Shown: one piece after another, positions 50,209-61,700 of the stretch | Numbering within the stretch: the first letter of the stretch is position 1 | How the letters are laid out: every line of letters starts with the position of its first letter | Assembly (NCBI RefSeq): GCF_020382885.2 | Contig: NC_058516.1 | Coordinates: forward strand, 5,364,594-5,428,593 | DNA from: Scatophagus argus | Lineage: Eukaryota; Chordata; Actinopteri; Scatophagidae | Length of the DNA stretch: 64,000 nt | Direction: 5' to 3' | Notes under the pieces: model-generated | Seen by the model: only the letters and a program-made list of their open reading frames with translations | Told to the model about the DNA's origin: nothing | The model's database searches: none | Position numbers and translations under genes: made by a program

Positions 50209-51771
50209 CGCAGCGGACGCCGGTGTCGAGGAAAAGGGGGGATGTTCGGTGCTGTACGGTGGGATTAACCTCTTTGTGTCAAATTCTGCAAAAAATTTCC
50301 TCCCTTGACAGACCAAACCGCTTCCGCCGAGGCTTCTTCCGCCTGTCGCTTCCGCGTATTTTGCACTGAGGACCCCATAGCATGAGGATGCCCGTAATGC
50401 TGCCTGTAATAAATTAGAAATGTCAATATTGACTGTTTAATATCGAATAATATAATATAATAATAATAATAATAATATATTATATACAAATTTGTTATGC
50501 ACAGTTTTTCAGGTATGTTCATTATTAAGTTAATCAGAAGTGGTAAACCAAATGTTTAAACTTAATTTATTATTTTGACTTCATATTGTCTGATGCATAA
50601 TACAATCAAGTGAACACATCCACAGGATTTTTTCATAATCAATATCCTGAAACAGACACAGAGTAACTCAGTGGTTCTCACCCGTCAAAGAAACAGTGAT
50701 AAAGTCATAAATTTTCCTTCGCCATGGTAAGTATGAGGGTAGTAAAACGAGACATATAGGAGTCATTCTAATTACAAAGTGTGTCTCAGTAATTATCAGT
50801 AATGGCTGTACATGCTGTCAATACCATACAGGATGACTGACATACGTGACAGCTCAGCAGTCAGCAATTTGAAGCTTTTTGGTTGAGCAGTTTGGTGAAA
50901 GAGGAAGCTAGAGAATGTAATAAAGAAACTACTGCAAGGTTAACAACTTAAAAACTACATGGCAACATTTATGTGCTTCACTAAATCAGCTCATTGCATC
51001 AAAGCACATTAGTCTGCATTATTTTAACATTAGCACATTAGCCACACATTTTAACACATATTTTTTTCATTTATCATTTTCAAATCAATAACAAGGCTGA
51101 TTCATTGCACCAAATATTTTGATAATCAACAATTTTTTTTCAGTCGTCTTTTCTGGACAAAATGCAAATTATTCTCTTGTTGCACATTCTCCAGTGTTTG
51201 CTGCTTTTCTTTGTTTTGTGTGGTTGTAAATTTAATTAATTGTGAGATTTGGACACTGTGGCTTCTGGAAAACTGAGAAATGATTCATCAACGAACTGCA
51301 AATATAAATAGCAGAATAAAAGATTGTTTTTCGCTTGCAGCTCTAGTTTTCTCTTCATTTTTTTTCTTTCGGTTGATTTTTGACATTTGTCTGCACTTTT
51401 CCGCCACATAAAAATAATCATTTCAGTTCCTTAAAAAGTGATGCCTACAAAATGTGTGCTCATTCACGATGGTGACGATATCAGTTGTAAAATGGTTGAA
51501 GACCTTATTTGTACTATGATAATCATAATTATTGTCTGCACCATCATTTGAATTCATTTGAATTAGGATTATGTTTTTTCCTTTGTTTTTCTGTATTTCA
51601 TTTTGAGGGAGCAAAATACTTTTATATGCCTTTTGTCTGTCTTTTTTTCTTTGTCTGCTTCAGCTTTCTAATTCTTTCATTCGTAATAGATCTTACGAGC
51701 TCTGCATTGACCTGCCCTGATGAAAAAGAAACCTTATCAGGTGTTTTTTTGTGCGACAGGATAATCTGCAG
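50209..51771. other. arpc2 upstream region
   Basis: Contains the arpc2 5' UTR and promoter (a GC-richer segment at about 50,200-50,360, no TATA box) and an AT-rich (TAA)n tract at about 50,450-50,480. No exon recognised. Confidence 0.5.
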
Positions 51772-52638
51772 TGCCAGATTTCCTTCTTAGTGTGAGTGAA
51801 CAACAGAGAAATGATATCTTTGAGGAATTTTTGAACTGGTGTATCCACAGCAGCAGTTCTGCAGAATCAAACACTGATGGACCAGAGGCTCAGGTAGACA
51901 CAGAATTAGAAAACATCAAGATCGATTTCATACTTGCTGTTAAAAATGTAGATTTATTAAAGGAGGGTTTTTTTACTTGATATTTTTTAGCATTTAGTAT
52001 TTAGTTTCCTGGTATTTAGTATTTTAGTATTTTTAGTATTTTAAAATGTTGGTGTGTGACAAAAAAATTACACATTTATATACCAAGTTTTGCTGATGTC
52101 GTTTTATTGTGTTGCATTATCATTTGCGTACTTATTTTTTTATTTAAATTTTGTTTTAGGACTCTTTATCCTCAAATTAAAAATGAAACTGAATCAGGAC
52201 AGAACAAGGAAAACAAAGAGCTGAGGGGACTACAGGGTAGCAAAATATTGTGCCACTCATGAAACATCTTATCTAATAGAAAAACTCATGCATGTCGCCA
52301 AAATGAATATTTTCCCTTCATTGGAACAGGATGAAAAAACCATCCTTGATGTCAATCAAGCCCTTCCAGAGAACGGGACTGGGATGCAGGTTCCTGAGAA
52401 GAGATGTGTACGTGCCAAGTTTCGTGTTATCGTTTACATGTTTTGTTGAGATAGAACAAAGTCTTTAGAAGAAAAATTTGAACAGTCGGCTCAACAGATC
52501 CAACTGACCGAGCTTTTTCCAGTTTGGCAGGATGCTTTCTTAAGAACTGTGAGGTTTTGTACGGCATTACACACGATGATAATGACACTGAGAGCAGTAG
52601 CAGAACAGTGTTTGTTTTACTTTAATTACTTCAGTTGA
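51772..52638 (+). other. Cluster of short open frames with splice-like borders, unrecognised
   Basis: Four stretches look protein-like. One is open from 51,772 after AATCTGCAG (VPDFLLSVSEQQRND, EEFLNWC). One starts at 52,160 after TTTTGTTTTAG (TLYPQIKNETESGQ, NKENKELRG). One starts at 52,330 after GGAACAG. The last runs from 52,450 to a stop at 52,638 (SLEEKFEQSAQQIQLTELF, PVWQDAFLRTV). They are hydrophilic and Glu/Gln-rich, unlike the AT-rich surroundings. The phases do not join cleanly, so this may be a decayed gene, a fast-evolving small gene whose true borders I missed, or chance. Confidence 0.2.
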
Positions 52639-54760
52639 AGTCATTTTTTTGTTATTCAGATTTTATCAAACAATAATTTGGCTTTATCGTGAGTAATATT
52701 TTTTAAAATGGAACATCAAAACAGATAAGGTTCAGTTACTGTATGCTAAAATAAACTAAAATAAAACATATAAATACAGCATATCATAAATGCTGATCTG
52801 ATTTTAACACATACATTTGTTTTCTGTGTGTAACCAGGGGCTCCAACTTACATTTCACTGTACACAATGACAAATAAATTATCTCAATCCTGACTTATTA
52901 GTTAATTTAATCTGCATAGATATTTCATTAGTTAACCCTGGACTTGAACAAAACAGTAAAAAAAAAGGAAAAAAAAGATTAAACCATATGTTAATGTTAA
53001 TATTATCATGGTCATTTTTTTAATTAAATTAAGTTTATTAAAGTGCACCAACACACACACACACACAGATGTTGTTGAAGAAACCAGAAACTAAAAACAG
53101 GCCAGTCTCGTTGGGGGACCTGCATGCTTCCTGATGGAGGACAATGTGGCTCAGCCTTCATGTCTCTGTTTGCTTACAGAGACATGACAGCTGCGTCTTA
53201 GCTCTCAGAACCTGAACGGAGTGATTTATAGAGACGAAGGGGAGGTAAGGGATATGTTTTTGCGTCTGCTACATATTAACTTGAGTTTAGGACGGGGAGG
53301 AGGAGGAGTGAGTCACTGAGGCCCTTCTGTCGGCTCCATCCCCTGTCATCACTCACATTTTTCCTCTGCACGCTCGCTGATGTTTGATGTCATGTAACAC
53401 TGTTTCTGTGCACAAATCTTATCTCAGCAAGATCACAGAAATAACGACGGTCTAAACATTCAACTGGACCGTCTTCTTCTTCTCAGTGAGGGAACAAAAC
53501 AGGAGGATGATGTCAAACTTTTGCAACAGCGAGAGTTGGTACAAAGCGTTTCATTTCCAGAAAGTGTCGCAGCCGACGTCCCGAGCAGCTGATTTGTGAA
53601 ACACCTTACAACACTGATCACCCAGCAGCTTGCATCAGGGCCACGAGCTGAGTGAGAACTAAATATTCCAAAACATGCATTTGGGACAAAAAGACTCTCT
53701 TGAGTGTAAGGATCAATTCAAAGGCCATTAAAGGCTTTGGTAGGATATGCAAATAATGTAGATATCTTTTTTTTTGTTTAGGTCAGAAGGTTTAATATGG
53801 AAGAAAATGTTGTTAGTTACCGACTTGCTGAGTCTGATGGAGGTGTTAGGAGACATTTTGTAATTTGTAAAAGCCCCGTTGTTTTATCTGCATTCCAAAA
53901 AGGCTCATTTTACCATAACAAACTTGAACCCATTAATTTTCTGCTAAAATCACAAACGTATGACTGGATGCCAGGGGTTCCTGACCTTCTTCTGGGCCCT
54001 TAAAATGAAATGACGTTCACATGCGATTCCACCTGCACACTGAGACACTGACAAACTGAAAAATTGACTTTCTTTCTTTTTTTTTGGTTTTAATTTTTAG
54101 AATCTTAAAAATGTAAAATGATCCATTAACTCCACTAATTAGAGGAACTACAATGTGATTTTGTGTGGCAGAAATGTCTTGTTCTGCTTTTCTTGCTTGT
54201 TTGTGAACCACCGTGGGAGTCCTGAACCTCATGTTGGCAGCAGCTGCTGTCATCCAGCACTTTTTAAAAACACTTCCAAATATTTCCCATATTCATTGGT
54301 ATGGAAGCACCATGTTTTTACAGATGAATAAATTGAATTTTGAAATTTAATAACAAACTAACCATAAATTCCTGTGGGTCCAGTAGCTTAATGGCCAGAT
54401 ATAACCTCAATTTTAAAAAGAAATCCCCCGCTGTTATACAGTTGTAGTTTAATACATCCAATAAAAAACACAAAGGCATTCATAGCATAACATCCTTCTT
54501 TTTTGTTATGGCATCAGCTTGACTTTGTTGTGGCCCTGAAAAGTGAGCCAGAAACTGAAGCAGCTAAAATGGAAATGCACATGTGCACCTTGTGCTGCCC
54601 TATGTTGAAACGCCTTGCGCTGGGAAGTCCTGATGCTGCTGAAACATTTGATGACACACACATGCAGTAACACACTGGGGGGGGGGGGGGGGGGGGGGGG
54701 GCACACAGGACATTGGGTCAAAATCACACTTAATGTAACACACTTTACCGGATGCTCTGT
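52639..54760. other. Intergenic region before the chemokine receptor
   Basis: AT-rich. A short (CA)n lies at about 53,050. A 68-codon open frame at 53,797-54,003 has an ATG but no recognisable protein. Nothing else supported. Confidence 0.5.
54677..54701. repeat. Poly-G tract (25 G)
   Basis: Twenty-five consecutive guanines, about 130 bp upstream of the splice donor of the presumed chemokine receptor 5' exon. Such a run can form G-quadruplexes and often varies in length or is misassembled. Confidence 0.9.
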
Positions 54761-54769
54761 GGCACACAC

Positions 54770-54828
54770 ACATTTGGGTGTCGAGCTGTTGATCATCTTT
54801 CACAGCTACAGCCAAGCCAGTTTAGAAG
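54770..54828 (+). other. Candidate non-coding first exon of the chemokine receptor gene
   Basis: A consensus donor TTTAGAAG|GTAAGTG lies at 54,828/54,829, and a good acceptor (CCATCCATAG) ends at 54,950, two bases before the receptor ATG. A short 5' UTR exon and a 122-bp intron are therefore likely, as is usual for chemokine receptor genes. The 5' limit is a guess. Confidence 0.45.
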
Positions 54829-54952
54829 GTAAGTGTCAAAGTGAGTTTCAGACTGTACTTGCTTGTTGCAGCTTTTACAAAAAGGTGCTGAATCGGTGTT
54901 TGCGTGCTGCTGCAATAGTGGACTAATATGAATCTGTTTTCCATCCATAGTC

Positions 54953-56026
54953 ATGTCCATCACCTTTAACTTTGAGGATTACTATGATGTGGGGAATGAA
55001 ACCAACCAGGAAAACATCACGCCTTACGTTGTGGATCCTGAGACGTTACCATGTGAGATTAAACCCCTGGGTTTTGTACCTGCTTTAACGCTGTGTCTCC
55101 TCCTCATAGCCATCTTTATAGTGGCAATACCAGGAAACGTGTTAGTGGGATGGGTGATCGGCACCAGCAGACAGGCTCTGACTCCATCTGACGTGTACCT
55201 GGTCCATCTGACCATAGCAGATGGTCTGATGGCCCTAATACTCCCGTTCTTTGCTGCAGCATTGATCAGAGGGTGGATCTTTGGAGACTTCATGTGCAAG
55301 TTCCTCCACCTTGTCTTTGAGGCAAACTTCTACACCAGCATCCTCTTCCTGGCCTGCATCAGCGTTGATCGTTATCTCGTAATCGTGCGCGCCAATGATA
55401 GTCTGGGTCGTCAGAGGTTATGCAGCCGGCTGCTCTGTGCAGCAGTGTGGGCCTTTGGTGTGGCCCTCTCTCTGCCTGCACTTTTCAGAGATGTGAAAAA
55501 GCGAGGCCCTGACTCAGGGCGGTTAACTTGCACCGAAAACTTTGACATCGGCAGCGCCACCGTATGGAGGCATGCCACCAGAATATTACTCCATGTTTTT
55601 GGTTTCTTTCTCCCCCTGTGTGTCATGATAACTTGCTACAGCATCACCATCATACGGCTGCTGCGCACTCGAGGCTTCAGGAAGCACCGGGCCATGAAGG
55701 TGATCATAGCTGTAGTGGCTGCGTTTCTGCTGTGCTGGACTCCGTACCACATTGCCATGATGGCGGACACAATCCTGAGAGCTGATCTGATAACTTTTGA
55801 CTGTTCTGTGAGGAGGTCGGTGACTCTGGCTTTGATTGTAACGAGCAACCTGGCTCTGCTCCACAGCTGTATCAACCCTGTCCTCTATGCCTTTGTGGGG
55901 GAGAAGTTCAGGAGAAATATGACGCTCCTGCTTCAGAGGAAAGTCAGACACACAGAGAGGATATCGGGGTCAAGGTTCAGCAGGTCGACATCTCAGACCT
56001 CAGAGGGTACCGGAGCTATTCTCTAA
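54953..56026 (+). CDS. C-X-C chemokine receptor, CXCR1/CXCR2 (interleukin-8 receptor) type
   Basis: A class A seven-helix receptor that should guide neutrophils to CXCL8-type chemokines through Gi. It is 357 residues in one exon, with the acceptor only two bases before the ATG. The N-terminus is acidic with tyrosines (FEDYYDVG) and sequons N15 and N21, as chemokine receptors have for ligand docking. C34 and the cysteine at position 115 (DFMCKF) are the usual disulfide partners. Key motifs: CISVDRYLVIV (DRY at 139-141), KHRAMKVIIAVVAAFLLCW, HSCINPVLYAF and a Ser/Thr-rich end (SRSTSQTSEG) for arrestin. The text ADTxxR and KHRAM..IxAVV.xFLLCWxPY is nearest CXCR1/2. I cannot decide between cxcr1 and cxcr2 by eye. 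The position beside arpc2 supports either. Confidence 0.92.
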   Translation: MSITFNFEDYYDVGNETNQENITPYVVDPETLPCEIKPLGFVPALTLCLLLIAIFIVAIPGNVLVGWVIGTSRQALTPSDVYLVHLTIADGLMALILPFFAAALIRGWIFGDFMCKFLHLVFEANFYTSILFLACISVDRYLVIVRANDSLGRQRLCSRLLCAAVWAFGVALSLPALFRDVKKRGPDSGRLTCTENFDIGSATVWRHATRILLHVFGFFLPLCVMITCYSITIIRLLRTRGFRKHRAMKVIIAVVAAFLLCWTPYHIAMMADTILRADLITFDCSVRRSVTLALIVTSNLALLHSCINPVLYAFVGEKFRRNMTLLLQRKVRHTERISGSRFSRSTSQTSEGTGAIL

Positions 56027-56865
56027 AACCTCAATGGACTTGTTTGATATATGTTCATACTTATCAGGGCTTTTGAGTAGAGAGAGGAAGATGCACTAGA
56101 TAAATTAGATATGTATAGATACCAAACGGAGACTTGATGTCTCAGTTTTGTCCAAACAATCCTCTACAGCTATGTTTCATTAAAGTCATTAGCTCTCATT
56201 CGCTGAAGAGCAACAACTTCATCTTGATCTATCCAGTCGTTGGTTTGATATCTCAGCCTGGACCAAAGGTGCGGACCAGCCCTCACACATGCACAGTTAC
56301 ACCACAAGCTTGACTTTGTGTAGACTTCACTGCTAAATGAGAGGATTTGTCAGAAGAATCAAATTATAAAGCTAAACTGGATATTTCAGTGCGCCTTCAT
56401 ACATTTTCAATCAACTGTGACAAATTTAACTCCTTTTTTCCACTTGTTTTTCATTAGACAGAAAGCATTTTATTATTCATTATATTTCCACAGTACAGGA
56501 AAATGTCAGAATATGAGGTCAAATTTAACATATTTTGTTATTGTGTGTGTCAGTTTTTTGTCTCCATTTATTGTCACTCTCTCACCTCTGATTTACGTGG
56601 TACACCGCTGCCATCTATTGGATTGACTGGAGTCTGCATCCACTAGTGAAATCTTTCAGTCTGTTTTTAGTTTTTGTAACAAAATAATCTTGGATAGCAT
56701 TTATTTTAAATATGCAGTATGCTTATGTCATCCAGCTGTTGTTTGTGTGCTTACTACTATGTCTTATTTATCCATATGCTTCATAAGTTTTAAATAAGAT
56801 TATATATACCGCTGTCTTTTTTAGTAAAATGTTAGTACTATTCACATTTCAGGTTCTTCCATGCA

Positions 56866-56871
56866 AATAAA
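56866..56871 (+). other. Candidate poly(A) signal of the chemokine receptor gene
   Basis: AATAAA about 840 bp after the stop. Confidence 0.4.
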
Positions 56872-56959
56872 TGAAATATGAAAGGCAATTTTCCCTGTGC
56901 TCACTGACTTATTCTTGTAGACTTGCAGTTGGTGAGTCATGTGACTTTTGACTGAAAGA

Positions 56960-57007
56960 TGAGATAAGATAAGATAAGATAAGACTTTATTGATCCCGCA
57001 GGAAATA
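56960..57007 (-). repeat. Retroelement-type 3' tail (copy D) with (ATAAG)n
   Basis: On the minus strand it reads ATTTCCTGCGGGATCAATAA, then AGTCTTATCTTATCTTATC. It has the same core as copy B but a pentamer rather than a tetramer tail. Confidence 0.7.
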
Positions 57008-57531
57008 CCAACATCTGTGACAATCCTGCAAAAAACATACATTTATCAACTGTTGCCGAAGTTGGAAATCTTTGTTTTTTGTTTTGTTTTTCTTCTTATC
57101 ACAACCAAGTTAACTTGCACAGCACTTACAGTTGTAATAACAATGACATAATACTCTACTGCTACTTTCAGGATGAATAAGAGGTGACATTATATATTAC
57201 ATTACAATACATGTTTGCATTTTACTTGTCATGACTAATCGTGTCATGATGATTCTTAGAATTATTATTATTAATATTGTTTGTATTAGGAGAGTTACAC
57301 CGTACTTCTACAAACAAATAACATTATTTGTCCAACAGATGGCGAGCTTGGTGCATAAAGCGCTTGCTCAATACTCAAATTTGGAATTTATTATTCAGCG
57401 TGGGCCATCCTGATAAGCTAATCTTAATATTCATCGAGGTAAAGCTGAAAAGAAAACCTGCTAAATTTAGCTCCAAGGGTTGTGTTATTCTCTCAGTTTG
57501 AAAAGTTTGTAGAGAAAGTTAATTCTGCAGG

Positions 57532-57556
57532 ACTACATTTCCCAAAAGCCAATGCG
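57532..57556 (+). promoter_or_regulatory. ZNF143/Staf-type promoter motif
   Basis: ACTACATTTCCCAAAAGCCA followed by ATGCG closely fits the long ZNF143 site (ACTACAATTCCCAGCATGC...). Such sites sit close to transcription starts of broadly expressed genes, so the slc19a1 start may be near 57.6 kb, about 1.1 kb before the ATG. Confidence 0.4.
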
Positions 57557-58717
57557 TGGAGATGATCAGTTAATGAACCGCTGCGGGTTCTGATAAAGCC
57601 CATGAGGTTGGATCTTGTGTACCTGATAAACTGCAAATAAGGTAAATGAGGCGCTTTCTTAAAAGAAAATCAGCTTCTTGTGCTACTTCCTAACCAGATT
57701 TTGTATATATTTGCGCTATCTAAAGCTAGGAGAACCCATTGTTTTCATTCTTATTTACTATTAGCCAGCTTGCTAACTAGCTAAAACTTTTAACGTACTC
57801 GCAAATTAAATTGTCCGGTGGGGTGATTTTGCGCATGTCAGACTGTCTTACTCATGCGCTAAAGATAACTGAGCCAGTCAGGTTTAGCGTGCTAGCAGCT
57901 AAGAATCGGTGAAGCCCTGGTATGCTAAAACTCACTTTGTTACTCAGTGCCCGGCTTGTGTAACTTATTTGTTTTGCCCCTGAAAATGTTGACACGTACC
58001 TCAGAGCATGTAATCCATCCCCCGGGACGACGCAGTGTATTTATACGCCATTCTTTAGAAAGAGCCAGTACGTAGAGATGTGCTTCATGTGCTTCAGCAT
58101 GTGGCTTTTCTAGCAGATAATCTCACTTGTATTTTTTTGTGAAGGATTTCTCGTTGAAAACTTGCTGATCTCCTCTTCTGTGACTGTAAGCTGAATATTT
58201 TTGTGTTGGACTGCCGGTCAGTCTAAAAAAAGCTATTTGGGGACATATGCTTGAGCACATGAAGAATGATAATAATTGTTAATTACAGCCCCATTTTAGG
58301 TAAGGTAAAACAGCCATGCTCTAGTATTAGCTGCACAGAGTCAATGTAATCTGACTAACTGACAGCAATGTTATCTTTTCAGGTTAACAATGACACCCGA
58401 CTGCATGATGTCACAGTGTGGAAAGGAGCAAAGGTCAACATTTTCTCTTACATGCTCACGGCCGCATGTAGCACTTTAACTACATTGTCTACACCCTGTT
58501 AAACAGTTCACTCTAGCCGTTTCAGTATTCTTTTGCTTGGAGAGGCAGACGAGTTGAGACCAAACCGCAGCCTGATTGAAGTGTCCAGCCCTAACAGTTG
58601 GGTTTGTTTGTTCAAGTCGGCTGCTTTTCAGGTGAAAACAAATCCTCACATGGTGATTTGACCTAGCAAAACAGTTACACTCTGCGTAACAGAGTGGTCC
58701 GTAAACCGGCTCACACA

Positions 58718-61700
58718 ATGGTAGTGGATGACACAGCAGGAAGTGGAGACAGATCAGATGGGGAGAAGGAGATGGACCTTAAGGTGCCTACATCTGAGGA
58801 CATCGGAGGGCATCAAGACGGGGATATAGGCATGGCTGTCTCTGCTCCTGAGGTCCTGTCTTCCTCCGACCGTCCTTCAGCGGAAGCTGGAGAGTCCAGA
58901 AATTGGAAGTGCGCCGTGATGTTCTTGTGTTTCTATGGGTTTATGGTATCCATTAAACCTGGGGAGCCCTTCATTACACCCTATCTGCTCAGCCCAGAGA
59001 AGAACTTCACCACGGAGCAGGTTAGTGGTGTCCTCATACTGAAATGTGTTGGTCTTCATTCAAGGCAAAAGAACACCAGTGTAACTACATTTGGGATCTT
59101 ATTTTTAATGCCAAAAAGGCCAATAGTAAAAAGCTAGAAGACATTCCAGTACTGCAGAGTTGCACTCCGGACTCTTGTACAGGAAACTATTGACAATGAA
59201 AGTTAACCTGTAAGACTCTTCTCTGGAATTCTTTCGCCTTGCAGTCAAACACTCATTACACAGAAGAGGTAATGAGTGCCACTGTGGGGAGCTTGCTGAT
59301 CCATCTTACTGTGGTCAGAGTTCACATTCTTCCAAAGTGGGTCAGTGTAATAGGCATGTAGCGGCTTACTGTTGAGGAATTGCCGTGAAATCGTCAGTGA
59401 TTTGTAGATTTTGATTATTTGTTCTAATTTACTCTGTATTGACCATGAACTGTTGCTAAGAGCTGATTACTTGCCAGAGTGTCACAAATTTGTTGTGTAG
59501 GATACACAGTTCACCTCAGTGTTTGTTTATATTGCAGTCATTGTCACTGCCATGTCCCATAAATTCCCATATTTATCAGATTCCAGGGAAGAAGTTGACC
59601 TTTCATTGTCCCTCATCATCTGCTTGCTCCCATAACTGTGATTACGTGTGTTGCCCAGCATTGTCACGGCTTTGAAACTGATATTTTAGATTGAACATTG
59701 GACTTTAGATATCACCATGTAAAATCAAATAGACAATTTATTTTAGAAATCCTGTTGACCAAATGAATGTAAGCACAATGTAATTAAAACCCAAATCTTT
59801 ATTATTATATTTGAGTAGCTAAAAGCAAGACATTTTTTGGGGTGGATGTTTTTGCTTGGAAAAAAGGCAAACAATCTCTGACTGTTGACTTGACTAATTT
59901 GTCTTTTAATTGTTGAAGCTCTAAATTTTACTTCACTTTATGAGAGCTTTTGATGCATCCTTTTGTATCAAAAGCAGAAGAAATATTTGCAGTGATGTTG
60001 TGATACTTTTTCCTGTCATGTTGCCCAACTTTGTGTTGTGAGGTATATTGATATTGGGGGAGAGATAAGACTTCATATGTCCTAATCACCCATCATTAAA
60101 TTGTTTATCATCATGAACTCTTATGGTAATTACCGGAAGATTAAGGTCTGACTTCTGCAAGAACAGAGTAGTTAGTTGAAATTTGCTTGTAGTTACCATT
60201 TTGAACTACACAGTAACAAAATAGTAACAAAAAAGTACCGTAACAAAACAGCTAAGAGAAACTGGTACATTTCATATTTTGTGAACTAAAACTGGAGCTT
60301 GATGGAGCATCTCAATCACAGCTGCATTTGTTTGACTTTACTGTAATTTCCAGGTGACCAATGAGATCATTCCTGTGCTGACGTACTCCTACATGGCCGT
60401 GCTGGTGCCGGCCTTCCTGTTGACGGATCTTATGCGCTACAAGCCGGTCCTGATCATCCAGGCCATCAGCCAGGTGGTCATCTGGCTTGTTCTGCTCCTG
60501 GGCAACACCCTCCTCGAGATGCAGTTTATGGAGTTCTTCTACGGCATCACCATGGCCTGCCGTGTGGCCTACTCCTCCTACATCTTCTCCCTGGTCAATC
60601 CAAAACTCTACCAGCGCGTGGCTGGATATTCGCGCTCCTCGGTCCTCCTGGGGGTGTTCACCAGCTCGGTGGTTGGCCAGCTGTGCATGTCCGTGGGCAA
60701 CATCAGCTTCTACACCCTCAATGCTATATCTTTGGGGTTCGTCAGCTTTGGTCTGCTGCTCTCACTGTTCCTGCCCTGGCCTAAACGCTCCCTGTTTTTC
60801 AATCGGATGCAGAATCAGGGGCAAAAAGAACTGACGGAAGTAGCCACCAAATCTGAACTGGACAAAATTAACCCGAAAGACGGCGTGTCGTCCTCTGCGG
60901 CGCCTCCGTGCCCTAGATCACGCTGGAGGGATTCTGTGTTTGTGCAGATGCTGCTTGAGGTGAGAGAAGTGGTGAAGAGGCCCAACCTGAGGCTGTGGTC
61001 CCTGTGGTGGGTGTTCAACTCCACAGGGTACTACCTGGTGCTGTTCTACGTTCACATCCTGTGGAACAAAGTCTACCCGCCCTCTGAGAACAAGCGCGTT
61101 TACAACGGGGCAGTGGAGGCAGCTTCTACCCTGCTGAGTACGACATTTCTGGAGCTTTTAAAGGAATACTGCTGCGTTTTTGCAATGTTATGTGTGTGTG
61201 TTTCGCTCAGCGTTCAAGCAGCAGTTCAGCAGTCCTCTGTGCTATTAATTATATTGGCACGTCTCTCCAGCTTCCCATCTAAATTTAGATATAATTAATG
61301 GAAACAGTCAATAAGGAAAATATCAAAAGCCTTACAGCCAAAGGCCTACAGGAAGCATTTGTTTTTGATATTAGTGGCTTCAACGCCCAAGGTTTCTCTG
61401 AAAAGGAAAAGGAAGGATCACACAGGATTGTCATGCCAAGAGAAATGTTTTATCTATGAAGGTAGCTTTAAACGTTGAATGAGAAAGGAAAGAATGTTGG
61501 ACATGAAGGAGACAACAAAGTTATGGAGCTGCTGTGAGTTTTAAACACACCGGCTGGTCTGGTGAATGACGCCCTGCATTGACTGAAGAGCATATAGTGA
61601 AGGTCAGCGCCTTGTAGATTGGAGAAAACTAAAATAGAAAGTTAATTTGTGTTTATTCCCTCAGCACTAAAATCTCATAAATCTGGACTTAAACTGACTG

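Larger units (their letters stand above)
56027..58631. other. Chemokine receptor 3' UTR, intergenic region and slc19a1 upstream region
   Basis: Contains a candidate receptor poly(A) signal (56,866), retroelement tail D, and the slc19a1 promoter area. A ZNF143-type motif lies at 57,532. A possible donor follows at 57,641/57,642 (AATAAG|GTAAAT), and a possible 51-bp exon lies at 58,383-58,433 (acceptor TTATCTTTTCAG, donor GCAAAG|GTCAAC). These could be slc19a1 5' exons; no coding role is shown. Confidence 0.45.

Noticed and set aside
51690-51771. An extra exon 51,690-51,740 joined to the frame at 51,772
   Set aside because: The phases fit, but the intron would be only 31 bp, far below the vertebrate minimum.
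54615-54926. 103-codon frame through the poly-G tract
   Set aside because: Its glycine run is the G25 tract and it crosses the candidate splice donor; no protein similarity.
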